A stretch of 64,000 nt of DNA. Origin: Chachezhania sediminis (GTDB lineage: Bacteria; Pseudomonadota; Alphaproteobacteria; Rhodobacterales; Rhodobacteraceae). The notes beneath the pieces are model-generated. The model made no database searches, had not been told where the DNA came from, and was given only the letters and a program-made list of their open reading frames with translations. The stretch's first letter is position 1. The number at the start of each line of letters is the position of its first letter. Position numbers and translations under genes: made by a program. Shown here one piece after another: positions 27,945-36,103 of this stretch. The DNA lies in the NCBI RefSeq assembly GCF_009765275.1, contig NZ_VOPH01000015.1:1-64000 (forward strand), in the 5' to 3' direction.

Positions 27945-28420
27945 GCCGGCTTGATTCGATGCTGCGGCGACTGGCAGCGCAACGCGACGGTCTGAACTGG
28001 GCGGCCGAACAGATCTCAGGGCTTCCGGGCGACGTGCTGGACCTGGGCCTGGGCAACGGGCGCACCTACGACCACCTGCGAGAGGTCCTGCCGGACCGTC
28101 GCATCTGGGTCGTGGACCGGGTGCTGGCCTGCCATCCGTCCTGCGTGCCGCCGAAGGAAGACTATCTGGAAGGCGAGGCGGAACCGATGCTGGACCGCCT
28201 GGCCGCGACCGGCACGAAGGTGGTGCTGGCGCATTACGACCTGGGCCGCGGCGTGAAGGAAGAGGACGTGGCCGAAGCGGCACGTCTCAGCCCGGCGCTG
28301 ATGCGGGTCATGGCACCCGGCGGGCTGGTGGTGTCGGGCCAGCCGCTTGTGGGCTTTTCCGAGGTGAAGGCCCCCGACACGATTCCGCCCGATCGCTACC
28401 TGTTCTACGTCGCGGCGTAA
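27941..28420 (+). CDS. Small class I SAM-dependent methyltransferase (PF12692-like), copy 1
   Basis: A 159-residue protein with a short Rossmann methyltransferase core: the SAM-binding motif VLDLGLGNGRTYDHLREVLP (about 29-48), the acidic strand IWVVDR and the late strand LMRVMAPGGLVVSG. Very similar in order and motif to the protein at 51330-51815 (both open MSRLD, both ELGLGNGRTY-type). The substrate is unknown; as the last gene of the glycan cluster it may methylate the product. ATGA overlap with the deacetylase. Confidence 0.8.
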   Translation: MSRLDSMLRRLAAQRDGLNWAAEQISGLPGDVLDLGLGNGRTYDHLREVLPDRRIWVVDRVLACHPSCVPPKEDYLEGEAEPMLDRLAATGTKVVLAHYDLGRGVKEEDVAEAARLSPALMRVMAPGGLVVSGQPLVGFSEVKAPDTIPPDRYLFYVAA

Positions 28421-28422
28421 GG

Positions 28423-28444
28423 GAACCGGCCGCAGGGCCGGTTC
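28423..28444 (+). terminator. Hairpin after the glycan cluster
   Basis: GAACCGGC / GCCGGTTC form an 8-bp stem with a 6-nt loop directly after the methyltransferase stop. It is followed by a second hairpin (28455-28486) before the convergent phnM. Confidence 0.55.
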
Positions 28445-28454
28445 GGGATGCCCT

Positions 28455-28486
28455 TGAAGAAAGGGCCTTCGCGGCCGCTTTCTTCA
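28455..28486. terminator. Bidirectional terminator between glycan cluster and phnM
   Basis: TGAAGAAAG and CTTTCTTCA form a 9-bp stem around a G+C-rich loop between convergent genes. The right arm includes the phnM stop codon. The A/T-rich outer arm gives a short U-tract on either strand. Confidence 0.55.
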
Positions 28487-29626
28487 GGCGGCCCGGCGCC
28501 CGCGCGACCAGACGCCGCCCAGGATCGGGGTGCGGCCGTGGAGCCGGAAGCGGATCAGGTCGGCGCGTTTGCCGATTTCGACCGTGCCACGATCCTGCAG
28601 CCCCACGGCTTTCGCCGGTGTGGCCGTGACTGTTGCCAGCCCCCGTGCCATGTCGCCCCACAGTTCGCCCAGCTGCACTGCGCCCAGCAACAGCGCGGCC
28701 GGCACGTAATCCGACGACAGGATGTCCAGCAGCCCCTCGTGCGCCAGTTCCGCGGCGGCGACGTTCCCGGAATGCGATCCGCCCCGGATCACGTTGGGCG
28801 CGCCCATCATCACGGGAATCCCGTTTTCGTGGCAGACCTGCGCTGCCTCGACCGTGGTCGGGAACTCGGCCACCTGCACGCCATGGGCCGCGGAATGTTC
28901 GACCTGGGCCCGGTTGCTGTCGTCGTGGCTGGCCAGAACAGCACCGAACCGCCTGGCACAAGCCACGGCATGCGCTTCGTGCGGGGGGCCAAGGCGGTCG
29001 CGCTGTTCCATCAACTGGTCGCAATAGGCGTCGAACGCCGCGCCGGTCAGGCCCTGGGTCCGCTTCATGTAGTCCGCCAGTTTCGAGACATCCGCATATT
29101 GCCGTTGCCCCGGCGTGTGATCCATCAGCGACACGATCCCCACGCGGTCCTCGGGCCCGAATTCGTTCAGGTCGTCCACCAGCGTCTCGGCGCAGATTTC
29201 GGCCCGAAGGTGCAGGAAATGGCTGATCCTCAGCGTCCCGGCTTCGCGCAGGTCCCACAGTTCCGTCGCCAGCCCGCGGGCATAGGCCTTGGTGTCGGAC
29301 CGCGACGACGGGTTGAAGCCCACCCGCATTGCGTCGAAAACCGTGGTGATGCCCGTTGCAGCCAGTTCCGCGTCATGGGCCAGGATTGCGGCGGCATGGG
29401 GCCAGTCGACCCCGGGCCGCGGATGCAGATGCTGCTCCAGGTTGTCGGTATGCAGCTCCACCAGGCCGGGGGCGATGAAGTCGCCCTCGCAGTCCACCGC
29501 GCCGGCCGGGACGGATGTCCCCTCGTCGATCGCCACGATTTCCTCGCCGGCGATCTTCACGGCGCCGGTACGGACTTCGTCCGCCAGGATCAGCCGCGCA
29601 TTGGCCAGGATCATCTCTTGCGTCAT
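28484..29626 (-). CDS. phnM: Alpha-D-ribose 1-methylphosphonate 5-triphosphate diphosphatase
   Basis: A 380-residue amidohydrolase-superfamily enzyme that removes pyrophosphate from ribose 1-phosphonate 5-triphosphate in the C-P lyase pathway. Metal ligands are visible in GLVELHTDNLEQHLHPRPG (about 52-70), SLMDHTPGQ, LASHDDSNRAQVEH and LSSDYVP, characteristic of PhnM. ATG at 29626 (MTQEMILANARLIL) is the natural start. It is transcribed apart from phnG-K and is divergent from the DUF1045 gene. Confidence 0.95.
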   Translation of the reverse strand: MTQEMILANARLILADEVRTGAVKIAGEEIVAIDEGTSVPAGAVDCEGDFIAPGLVELHTDNLEQHLHPRPGVDWPHAAAILAHDAELAATGITTVFDAMRVGFNPSSRSDTKAYARGLATELWDLREAGTLRISHFLHLRAEICAETLVDDLNEFGPEDRVGIVSLMDHTPGQRQYADVSKLADYMKRTQGLTGAAFDAYCDQLMEQRDRLGPPHEAHAVACARRFGAVLASHDDSNRAQVEHSAAHGVQVAEFPTTVEAAQVCHENGIPVMMGAPNVIRGGSHSGNVAAAELAHEGLLDILSSDYVPAALLLGAVQLGELWGDMARGLATVTATPAKAVGLQDRGTVEIGKRADLIRFRLHGRTPILGGVWSRGRRAA

Positions 29627-29732
29627 TTTGCTATGCCCTTGGTGCATGAGAAATCTGATTTGAAGGAAACGGCGGCCCCTTCGGGCCGGCCCGGGTTTCC
29701 AGCCCCGAATATCCAGCAAGGAGGTCCCGTTC

Positions 29733-30431
29733 GTGACCGACCCCGTCTTTCGCCGCCACGCGCTTTATTTCCTGCCGCGCACGACCGAACCCTGGGTCCG
29801 CTTCGCCACCGACTGGTTGGGCTGGGACGCCGAAGCGGGGGCCGAGGTCGCGCATCCGGACGTCCCGGGCCTGCCCCTGCCGGTGGCACAGATCACCGAG
29901 CGTCCGCGCAAGTACGGGCTGCACGCAACGATCAAGGCGCCCTTCCGCCTGGCGCCCGGTGTCTCGGAGGAGGATCTGAAGACCGCCGCCGCAGCACTTT
30001 GTTCGACCCTGAAGCCGGTGATGCTGGACGCGCTTGCGGTCACCCGCCTGGGCCGCTTTCTCGCCTTGCGGCCCGTGGGCGACGAAACCGCCCTGAATGC
30101 TCTGGCCGGCGCCTGTGTCGAAGGGCTCGACCCCTGCCGCGATGCCCTGACCGAGGCGGAACTGGCCAAGCGCCGCGCCAGCCGGCTGACGCCTGCACAG
30201 GACGCTCTGCTGCTGCAATGGGGTTACCCTTACGTGATGGACGAATTCCACTTCCACATCACCCTCTCGGGGCCGTACCCGCAGGATATCCAGGCCCCGG
30301 TCGCCGATGCGCTGGAAGCGCGCCTTCACCCGATGCTGCCGCGCCCCTTCGTCATCGACGAACTGGCCCTGGCGGGCGAGGCGGACGACGGACGCTTCCA
30401 CCTGGTCCATCGCTACGCGCTTTCGGGGTGA
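29733..30431 (+). CDS. DUF1045 phosphonate-metabolism protein (2H phosphoesterase-like)
   Basis: A 232-residue protein of the DUF1045/TIGR03223 family, regularly found beside C-P lyase genes. It carries the two H-x-T motifs of 2H phosphoesterases, YGLHATIKAP (about 62-71) and FHFHITLSGP (about 171-180), so a cyclic-phosphate ester hydrolase activity is plausible. The start is GTG at 29733, with AAGGAGG upstream. It is convergent with phnN, overlapping it by 19 bp, and is the only plus-strand gene inside the minus-strand phn block. Confidence 0.85.
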   Translation: MTDPVFRRHALYFLPRTTEPWVRFATDWLGWDAEAGAEVAHPDVPGLPLPVAQITERPRKYGLHATIKAPFRLAPGVSEEDLKTAAAALCSTLKPVMLDALAVTRLGRFLALRPVGDETALNALAGACVEGLDPCRDALTEAELAKRRASRLTPAQDALLLQWGYPYVMDEFHFHITLSGPYPQDIQAPVADALEARLHPMLPRPFVIDELALAGEADDGRFHLVHRYALSG

Positions 30432-30988
30432 AGCGCGGCCAGCGCCGCCTCCACCGCAGTGTCCAGCGCGCCGGAGTTGTCGATCCGGTGAACCCGCGCC
30501 AGCCCCTCGGGCAACTCCAGCGCCGCCCGGCCCAGCCGCTTCGCCTGGCCTGCCGCATCCTCGCGGCCGCGGGCCGCCAGCCGCTCAGCAAGGATGGCCT
30601 CGTCGGCCTCCAGTGCCAGAACGATCAGGGTGCCGAACCGGTCCTGCGCCTGCCGCAACACCGCGCGGGACAGATTGACCAGAACGCCGGTCCCGGCCTC
30701 GGCCCGCTGGCCGTCGATGGTGGCAGGAATGCCATAGGACAGCCCGTGCGCCTGCCAGTGCAGCGCAAAGGCGCCGGCCGCCACCATCCCGGCAAAGACG
30801 TCTTCGGTCACCGGCTGATAGTCCTCGCCACCCGCTTCGGGGGCCCGGGTGATGACACGGCGCACGGGACGGATGCCCGGATCGCGGGCCAGAAGCGCCG
30901 CCATCACGGAATCCTTGCCGACGCCGGACGGCCCGACGACGGCGATCACCGGCGCCGGGGCTGGGGTCGGGGCGCGGCGGTCGCTCAT
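30413..30988 (-). CDS. phnN: Ribose 1,5-bisphosphokinase
   Basis: A 191-residue P-loop kinase producing PRPP from ribose 1,5-bisphosphate, the last step of the C-P lyase pathway. The Walker A is VVGPSGVGKDSVM (about 18-30), followed by the guanylate-kinase-like FALHWQAHGLSYGIP and the arginine-rich lid. It overlaps phnL by ATGA and the convergent DUF1045 gene by 19 bp. The first 14 residues are proline/alanine-rich. Confidence 0.93.
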   Translation of the reverse strand: MSDRRAPTPAPAPVIAVVGPSGVGKDSVMAALLARDPGIRPVRRVITRAPEAGGEDYQPVTEDVFAGMVAAGAFALHWQAHGLSYGIPATIDGQRAEAGTGVLVNLSRAVLRQAQDRFGTLIVLALEADEAILAERLAARGREDAAGQAKRLGRAALELPEGLARVHRIDNSGALDTAVEAALAALHPESA

Positions 30989-31668
30989 ACCTGGGCCATG
31001 GGCGCGAATTCCCGCACGTCGACCTCGCGGGTGCAGACCCGCGCCCGCGCTTCGGCGTCGTGAAAGATGCCGACGATCGCCGCGCCGCGCTCCCGTGCTT
31101 CCCCGATCAGCGACACGACCACCTCGCGGTTCGCGGCATCCAGACTCGCGGTCGGTTCGTCCAGCAGCAGAACCGGATAGGGATGGACGAAGCCGCGGGC
31201 GATGTTCACGCGCTGTTGTTCTCCCCCGGAAAAAGTCGTCGGGCTCAGGTCCCACAAGGGGGCCGGCACGTTCAGCCGCGCCAGCAAGGTCTCGGCCTGC
31301 GCGCGCGCCACGTCCCGGGGCACACCCAGCGCCACCAGGGGTTCTGCCACGACATCCCGCGTCGGCACCCGCGGCACGACCCGCAGGAACTGCGAGACAT
31401 AGCCCAGCGTCTGGCGCCGAAGCGCCAGGATGTCCCGGGGAGCGGCCGTGACGATATCCGTCCCCGCCACCGACAACACACCGGCCGATGCGCGATAGTT
31501 TCCGTAGATCAGCCGCATCAGCGTCGACTTGCCGGCGCCCGACGCGCCCGTCAGCGCCACGCATTCCCCGGGGCCTACGTGCAGCGAGGCGCCGGTCAGC
31601 ACCTCGATCACTGCGCCGCCCTGGTTGTGAAGCGTGAAGGTCTTCGACAGGTTCTCGATACGGATCAT
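30985..31668 (-). CDS. phnL: C-P lyase system ATP-binding protein PhnL
   Basis: A 227-residue ABC-type ATPase without a permease, acting with PhnGHI(J)K in phosphonate activation. It shows [20 protein letters not shown] (Walker A, about 39-58), the Q-loop region LGYVSQFLRVVPRV that is typical of PhnL, the signature FSGGEQQRVNIARGF and the Walker B VLLLDEPTASLD. Its upstream gap holds a dispersed repeat, so it may have its own promoter or be the tail of the phnG-K-corA transcript. Confidence 0.94.
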   Translation of the reverse strand: MIRIENLSKTFTLHNQGGAVIEVLTGASLHVGPGECVALTGASGAGKSTLMRLIYGNYRASAGVLSVAGTDIVTAAPRDILALRRQTLGYVSQFLRVVPRVPTRDVVAEPLVALGVPRDVARAQAETLLARLNVPAPLWDLSPTTFSGGEQQRVNIARGFVHPYPVLLLDEPTASLDAANREVVVSLIGEARERGAAIVGIFHDAEARARVCTREVDVREFAPMAQV

Positions 31669-31738
31669 TGTCCCGCTCCAATCAGATCAACACCGGCTGC
31701 AAAAGGCCCGGTCCGGAAACGCGGGGCCGCGCCCCCTG

Positions 31739-31785
31739 CTTCTTTGGTCTTCAAATACCTCAGGGGTCCGGGGACAGCGTCCCCG
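31739..31785 (+). repeat. Dispersed intergenic repeat, copy B (half 2 only)
   Basis: This matches half 2 of the copy at 18860-18970 almost base for base: CTTCTTTGGTCTTCAAATAC then the hairpin CCGGGGAC-AGC-GTCCCCG. It lies between corA and phnL, both on the minus strand. Confidence 0.75.
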
Positions 31786-31831
31786 CGCCGCCGCAGGCGG
31801 CCCACGCCCCCCGAAACATGCCCGACGCTGC

Positions 31832-32788
31832 TCACAGCCATCTCTGCCAGCGCATCAGGAAATAGGTCAGCACCGACGACACCAGCATTCCCAGCAGCGT
31901 CAGTTCATAGCCCCAGGCATCCTGCAGTTCCGGCATGTCGCTGAAGTTCATGCCGTAGATCGACGCGATCAGCGTTGGCGGGATGAACAGCGACGTCACC
32001 GCCGACATGACCGAAATGGACCGGTTCTGCCCCAGTCCGATCATCCCCATCGTGGCATCGGTGGCAAAGCTCACCCGTCCCGTCAGATAGTCGCAATGCA
32101 CTGCCAGGGCCGCGATGTCGCGTTCCAGCCCCGGCAGCACCGGGCGCAGCGCATGGGCATCGGCGTGTTTCAGCAGCGCAGGTTCCAGGTGGCCAAGCAG
32201 CCGGTCCAGGTTCATCAGGGCCATCCGGATCTTGCCGATCAGTTCCGCCATCCGGCCGGTGCGCTTCAGCGTCTCTTCCAGCTCGGTATCCGACTTCCGG
32301 TCGTCGTCGAAGATCCACAGCGCCAGTTCGTCCAGACGGTCGCCGATCCGCTCCAGCATGTCCGCCAGCCCGCCGATGTTCTCGCCCAGCAGGCCCAGCA
32401 GCAGGCACCGCGGGTCGGTACAGCCGATGGCGGTCTGATGCGCCGAATCCGGGTACATCTTGAACGCCCGCACCGCGTGGTGGCGCACCGTGACCAGCTG
32501 GTGTTCGGCCAGCATGAAGGTCACCGGCCCGTTCGCGGGCAGGCCCTGAACGTCGCGCCCCGGCATCACCACGGTCATGTAGTCGACGCCATCGTCACGG
32601 TATAGCCGGTTCGATGGTTCCAGTTCGCGCATCTCCGCCTTGGTCGGGATCTCGAAGCCAAGGGCCGTCACCACCGCAACCTGATCTTCCGTGGGGCGGT
32701 ATAGGTCGATCCACAGCGCCTCGGACACATCGGCGTCCGGGGCCTGGAGGATCAGCCGACCGTTCAGGAGCGAATACGCGAAAATCAT
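31832..32788 (-). CDS. CorA-family magnesium/divalent cation transporter
   Basis: A 318-residue protein with the CorA layout: a large soluble alpha/beta and helical cytoplasmic part, then two C-terminal membrane helices joined by the diagnostic loop YGMNF (about 278-282). It moves Mg2+, Co2+ or Ni2+ through a pentameric pore. The gene begins 3 bp after phnK on the same strand and so is probably in the phnGHIJK transcript, an unusual place for a cation channel. Metal-requiring C-P lyase steps or nucleotide-triphosphate chemistry could explain the link (inference). Confidence 0.9.
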   Translation of the reverse strand: MIFAYSLLNGRLILQAPDADVSEALWIDLYRPTEDQVAVVTALGFEIPTKAEMRELEPSNRLYRDDGVDYMTVVMPGRDVQGLPANGPVTFMLAEHQLVTVRHHAVRAFKMYPDSAHQTAIGCTDPRCLLLGLLGENIGGLADMLERIGDRLDELALWIFDDDRKSDTELEETLKRTGRMAELIGKIRMALMNLDRLLGHLEPALLKHADAHALRPVLPGLERDIAALAVHCDYLTGRVSFATDATMGMIGLGQNRSISVMSAVTSLFIPPTLIASIYGMNFSDMPELQDAWGYELTLLGMLVSSVLTYFLMRWQRWL

Positions 32789-32791
32789 GGA

Positions 32792-33562
32792 CTAGACCTG
32801 CAGGACTGAACTCACCAGAAGCTGAGTATAGGCGTCCTGGGGGTCGTCAAGAACCTGGTCTGTCAGACCCTGTTCCACCACCCGGCCCTGACGCATCACC
32901 ATCAGCCGGTCTGCCAGAAGGCGCACGACGGCCAGGTCATGGGTCACCACGATGGCCGACAGCCCCATGTCGTGGACCAGCCCGCGGATCAGGTCCAGCA
33001 GACGCGCCTGCACCGAAACGTCCAGCCCGCCGGTCGGTTCGTCCATGAAGGCGAGCCTGGGCCCCGTCACCAGGTTCCGCGCAATCTGAAGCCGCTGCTG
33101 CATCCCGCCCGAAAAGTCGCGGGGCCGGTCGTCGATCCGGTCGTCTGCGATTTCCACCCGGCCCAGCCAGTCCTGCGCCTCGGCCCGGATCGCGCCATAG
33201 TTCCGCGCACCGACCGACATCAGCCGTTCGCCGACATTGCCGCCGGCCGAAACGCCCATCCGCAATCCGTCCCGCGGATTCTGGTGGACGAAGGCCCAAT
33301 CGGTCCGGGCCAGCATCCGACGGCGCGGTTCCGACAGCTTCAGCACGTCCCGGGGACCGCCTTCACGCATGTCGAAGACAACTTCGCCGCTGTCGGGCAC
33401 CAGCCCGCCGGCCATGCAGTTCAGCAGTGTCGTCTTGCCGGACCCGCTTTCGCCGACGATCCCCATGACCTCGCCCGGATACAGGTCGAAGCTGACACCG
33501 GTGCACCCGATCCGCGCGCCATAGCGCTTTTCCAGGTTCCTGACGGACAGAATCGGGTTCAT
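32792..33562 (-). CDS. phnK: C-P lyase system ATP-binding protein PhnK
   Basis: A 256-residue ABC-type ATPase that binds the PhnGHIJ core complex rather than a membrane permease. Motifs are [20 protein letters not shown] (about 35-54), AFVHQNPRDGLRMGVSAGGN (the PhnK-typical Q-loop region), the signature FSGGMQQRLQIARNL and the Walker B LAFMDEPTGGLD. It overlaps phnJ by ATGA. The start is ATG at 33562. Confidence 0.95.
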   Translation of the reverse strand: MNPILSVRNLEKRYGARIGCTGVSFDLYPGEVMGIVGESGSGKTTLLNCMAGGLVPDSGEVVFDMREGGPRDVLKLSEPRRRMLARTDWAFVHQNPRDGLRMGVSAGGNVGERLMSVGARNYGAIRAEAQDWLGRVEIADDRIDDRPRDFSGGMQQRLQIARNLVTGPRLAFMDEPTGGLDVSVQARLLDLIRGLVHDMGLSAIVVTHDLAVVRLLADRLMVMRQGRVVEQGLTDQVLDDPQDAYTQLLVSSVLQV

Positions 33563-34398
33563 GCGGCGTCCTCCGCCGCGGCGACGCGCGACCGGCAATA
33601 GTCGGTGTCGGAACAGACGAACATCCGCCCGCCCGCGTCGTCCAGGATGACTTCGTCCAGGTAACTGTCTTCCGCCCCGCAGATCCCGCAGCAACCCGGC
33701 GCCTTGCGGGCCTCGAACGGATGATCCTCGAAATCCAGACTGACGGCCGGGGTCCAGGGCGGCAGCGCATAGATCCGCTGTTCCCGTCCCGCGCCGAACA
33801 GCTGGATCGCGGCGGATTCCAGCTTCGGATTGTCGAATTTCGGAATGGGCGAGGGGTCCATGACATAGCGGTCGGCCACCTTCACCGGATAGGCGTAGGA
33901 GGTCGCGATCTCGCCGTGGCGGGCGATGTCCTCGTAGAGCTTCACATGCATCAGCCCATATTCCGCCAGCGCGTGCATCTTGCGCGTCTCGGTCTCGCGC
34001 GGTTCCAGGAATCGCAGGGGTTCCGGGATCGGCACCTGGTAGACCAGGATCTGATCCTCGGTCAGCGGCCGTTCGGGGATGCGGTGGCGGGTCTGGATCA
34101 GGGTCGCCTCGCCCGTGGCCTCGGTCACCGCAACCTGGGCCGTCTTCTGGAAGAAGGCCCGGATGGACACCGCATTGGTCGTGTCGTCGGCACCCTGGTC
34201 GATGACCTTCATCACGTCCTCGGGCACCAGCACCGCGGCCGATACCTGCACGCCGCCCGTACCCCAGCCATAGGGCATCGGCATCTCGCGGCTGGCAAAG
34301 GGCACCTGGTAGCCCGGGACGGCCAGCCCCTTCAGGATCGCCCGGCGGATCATCCGCTTGGTGTCCTCGTCCAGATAGGCGAAGTTGTAACCGCTCAT
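33559..34398 (-). CDS. phnJ: Alpha-D-ribose 1-methylphosphonate 5-phosphate C-P lyase
   Basis: A 279-residue radical-SAM enzyme that breaks the carbon-phosphorus bond, releasing the alkane and forming ribose 1,2-cyclic phosphate 5-phosphate. The iron-sulfur cysteines occur as CGIC, 21 residues, C (Cys-X2-Cys-X21-Cys), followed five residues later by the further active-site cysteine (SDTDYC). The opening SGYNFAYLDEDTKRMIRRAI is typical. It overlaps phnI and phnK by four bases each, consistent with assembly into the PhnGHIJ complex. Confidence 0.97.
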   Translation of the reverse strand: MSGYNFAYLDEDTKRMIRRAILKGLAVPGYQVPFASREMPMPYGWGTGGVQVSAAVLVPEDVMKVIDQGADDTTNAVSIRAFFQKTAQVAVTEATGEATLIQTRHRIPERPLTEDQILVYQVPIPEPLRFLEPRETETRKMHALAEYGLMHVKLYEDIARHGEIATSYAYPVKVADRYVMDPSPIPKFDNPKLESAAIQLFGAGREQRIYALPPWTPAVSLDFEDHPFEARKAPGCCGICGAEDSYLDEVILDDAGGRMFVCSDTDYCRSRVAAAEDAA

Positions 34399-35516
34399 TC
34401 CGCGGGCTCCTCTACCATGGGTTGCGTCGCGTCCGGCGCGGCGGCCTGCTGCGCCGCCTCGGCCTCGCGCCGCAGGCGCCGCACCAGTTCCAGTTCCGCC
34501 TGGAAGTCGACATAGTGGGGCAGCTTGATGTGCTCGACGAAACCGGTGGCCTGGATGTTGTCGGAATGGCTGAGAACGAATTCCACGTTCTGCGCGGCCG
34601 CCCCGGCATTCTCCTCGCCCAGTTCCTCCCAGCGCAGGGCCCGGTCGACCAGCGCCATGGAAATCGCCTTGCGCTCGGTCTGGCCGAAGACCAGGCCATA
34701 GCCGCGCGTGAACTGTGGCGGTTCGACCTTGGATCCCTTGAACTGGTTCACGGTCTCGCATTCGGTCACGTCGATCTCGCCGATCTCGATGGCGAAGCCC
34801 AGTTCGGGGATCTCCATCTCGACCGGCACCTTGCCGATCCGCAACTCGCCGACGAAGGCGTGGTTGCGGGCATAGCCGCGCTGCGTGGAATAGCCCAGGC
34901 CCAGCAGGAACCCTTCGTCCCCCCGTGTCAGCGCCTGCAAGCGCACGGCCCGGTCGGCCGGGAAGGACAGCGGTTCGCGGGTCAGGTCCCGTGGCGTGGC
35001 ATCGGATTTCGCTTCCTCCTGCAACAGGCCTTCGGCCCCCAGGAAGCTGGCGATATGAGGGATATCCATGGGGTCTGCCGGCTCGCTGACCGCTTCCGGC
35101 GCACCGCCTTCGGCCGCCAGCTTGAAATCCAGCAGGCGGTGCGTGTAGTCGAAGGTCGGCCCCAGGATTTGTCCGCCGGGCGCATCCTTGAACGTGGCCG
35201 AAATGCGCCGGTCGCAGTCCATCGCACCGGTGTCCAGCGGTTCGGACGCGCCGAAGCGGGGCAGGGTGGTACGGTAGGCGCGGATCAGGAAGATCGCCTC
35301 GATCAGGTCGCCGCGCGACTGCTTGATCGCCAATGCGGCCAGGTCGGGATCGTAGAGGGACCCTTCGGCCATCACCCGGTTCACGGCCAGCGCCAGTTGC
35401 TCGCGGATCTGTTCGATGCTCAGCTCGGCTATGCCGGTGTCGCCCCGCCGTTCCTCGGCCAGCCAGGCATGGGCGTTGTTGATGGCGCGTTCGCCGCCTT
35501 TCACTGCCACATACAT
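34395..35516 (-). CDS. phnI: Carbon-phosphorus lyase complex subunit PhnI
   Basis: A 373-residue core subunit with nucleosidase activity that, with PhnG, H and L, couples the phosphonate to the ribose of ATP. The start MYVAVKGGERAINNAHAWLA and the segments RTTLPRFG and YARNHAFVGELRIG are family hallmarks. A C-terminal alanine/glutamate-rich tail follows the conserved part. It lies 2 bp after phnH and overlaps phnJ by 4 bp. Confidence 0.96.
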   Translation of the reverse strand: MYVAVKGGERAINNAHAWLAEERRGDTGIAELSIEQIREQLALAVNRVMAEGSLYDPDLAALAIKQSRGDLIEAIFLIRAYRTTLPRFGASEPLDTGAMDCDRRISATFKDAPGGQILGPTFDYTHRLLDFKLAAEGGAPEAVSEPADPMDIPHIASFLGAEGLLQEEAKSDATPRDLTREPLSFPADRAVRLQALTRGDEGFLLGLGYSTQRGYARNHAFVGELRIGKVPVEMEIPELGFAIEIGEIDVTECETVNQFKGSKVEPPQFTRGYGLVFGQTERKAISMALVDRALRWEELGEENAGAAAQNVEFVLSHSDNIQATGFVEHIKLPHYVDFQAELELVRRLRREAEAAQQAAAPDATQPMVEEPAE

Positions 35517-35518
35517 CG

Positions 35519-36103
35519 TCAGCCCTCCGCTTCGATCCGGGTGCTGCGGGGCAGGCCGGCCAGGGCCGTACCGCAGGTGAAGAAGATGTCGATCCCCAGC
35601 GGGAACAGCATCGCATTGTCCTGCAACAGCGCGATGTCGGGCAGGGACAGCCGGGCGCTGTCCCTGATACCCGGACCTGTCAGCACGGCGTCCGTGGCGT
35701 CGAGCCCCGGAAGCTCGGCGAACAGCGTGACCGACCGGTCGGGATAGTCCGGCGTCCCGATCCGGTAGCGATCCAGCGGCTTCAGATCTGCCCATGTTCC
35801 AACGGCGAATTCCGCATCCCCGGCCGCTGCCAGCGGGGCGCCGGTGTGAAACCGGACCCAGTCGCGCACGGGCGCGCAATCGGCCGGGCCCGCCAGGTGC
35901 AACGGCGTTCCGGTATCGCACAGCGTCAGGATCAGCCCGGCCTGTGCCGGCGACAGCGGCGCAGGGGCGCTGACCATGCCCAGTTCCCCGATCTCGCCCG
36001 GACGGGCCAGCACGGTCATGATCACGCGAAAGGCGCGGGCGGCATCGCGGCCGGGATCCCCGAAGCCACCGGAGAAATGCGAACCATCTGCGGCAGGGTT
36101 CAT
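35519..36103 (-). CDS. phnH: Phosphonate C-P lyase subunit PhnH
   Basis: A 194-residue subunit of the C-P lyase core, structurally related to PLP-enzyme folds but without a cofactor. Recognised from GGFGDPGRDAARAFRVIMTV, FAVGTWADLKPLDRYRIGTP and the C-terminal FPLGIDIFFTCGTALAGLPR. It overlaps phnG by ATGA and is 2 bp before phnI. Confidence 0.94.
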   Translation of the reverse strand: MNPAADGSHFSGGFGDPGRDAARAFRVIMTVLARPGEIGELGMVSAPAPLSPAQAGLILTLCDTGTPLHLAGPADCAPVRDWVRFHTGAPLAAAGDAEFAVGTWADLKPLDRYRIGTPDYPDRSVTLFAELPGLDATDAVLTGPGIRDSARLSLPDIALLQDNAMLFPLGIDIFFTCGTALAGLPRSTRIEAEG

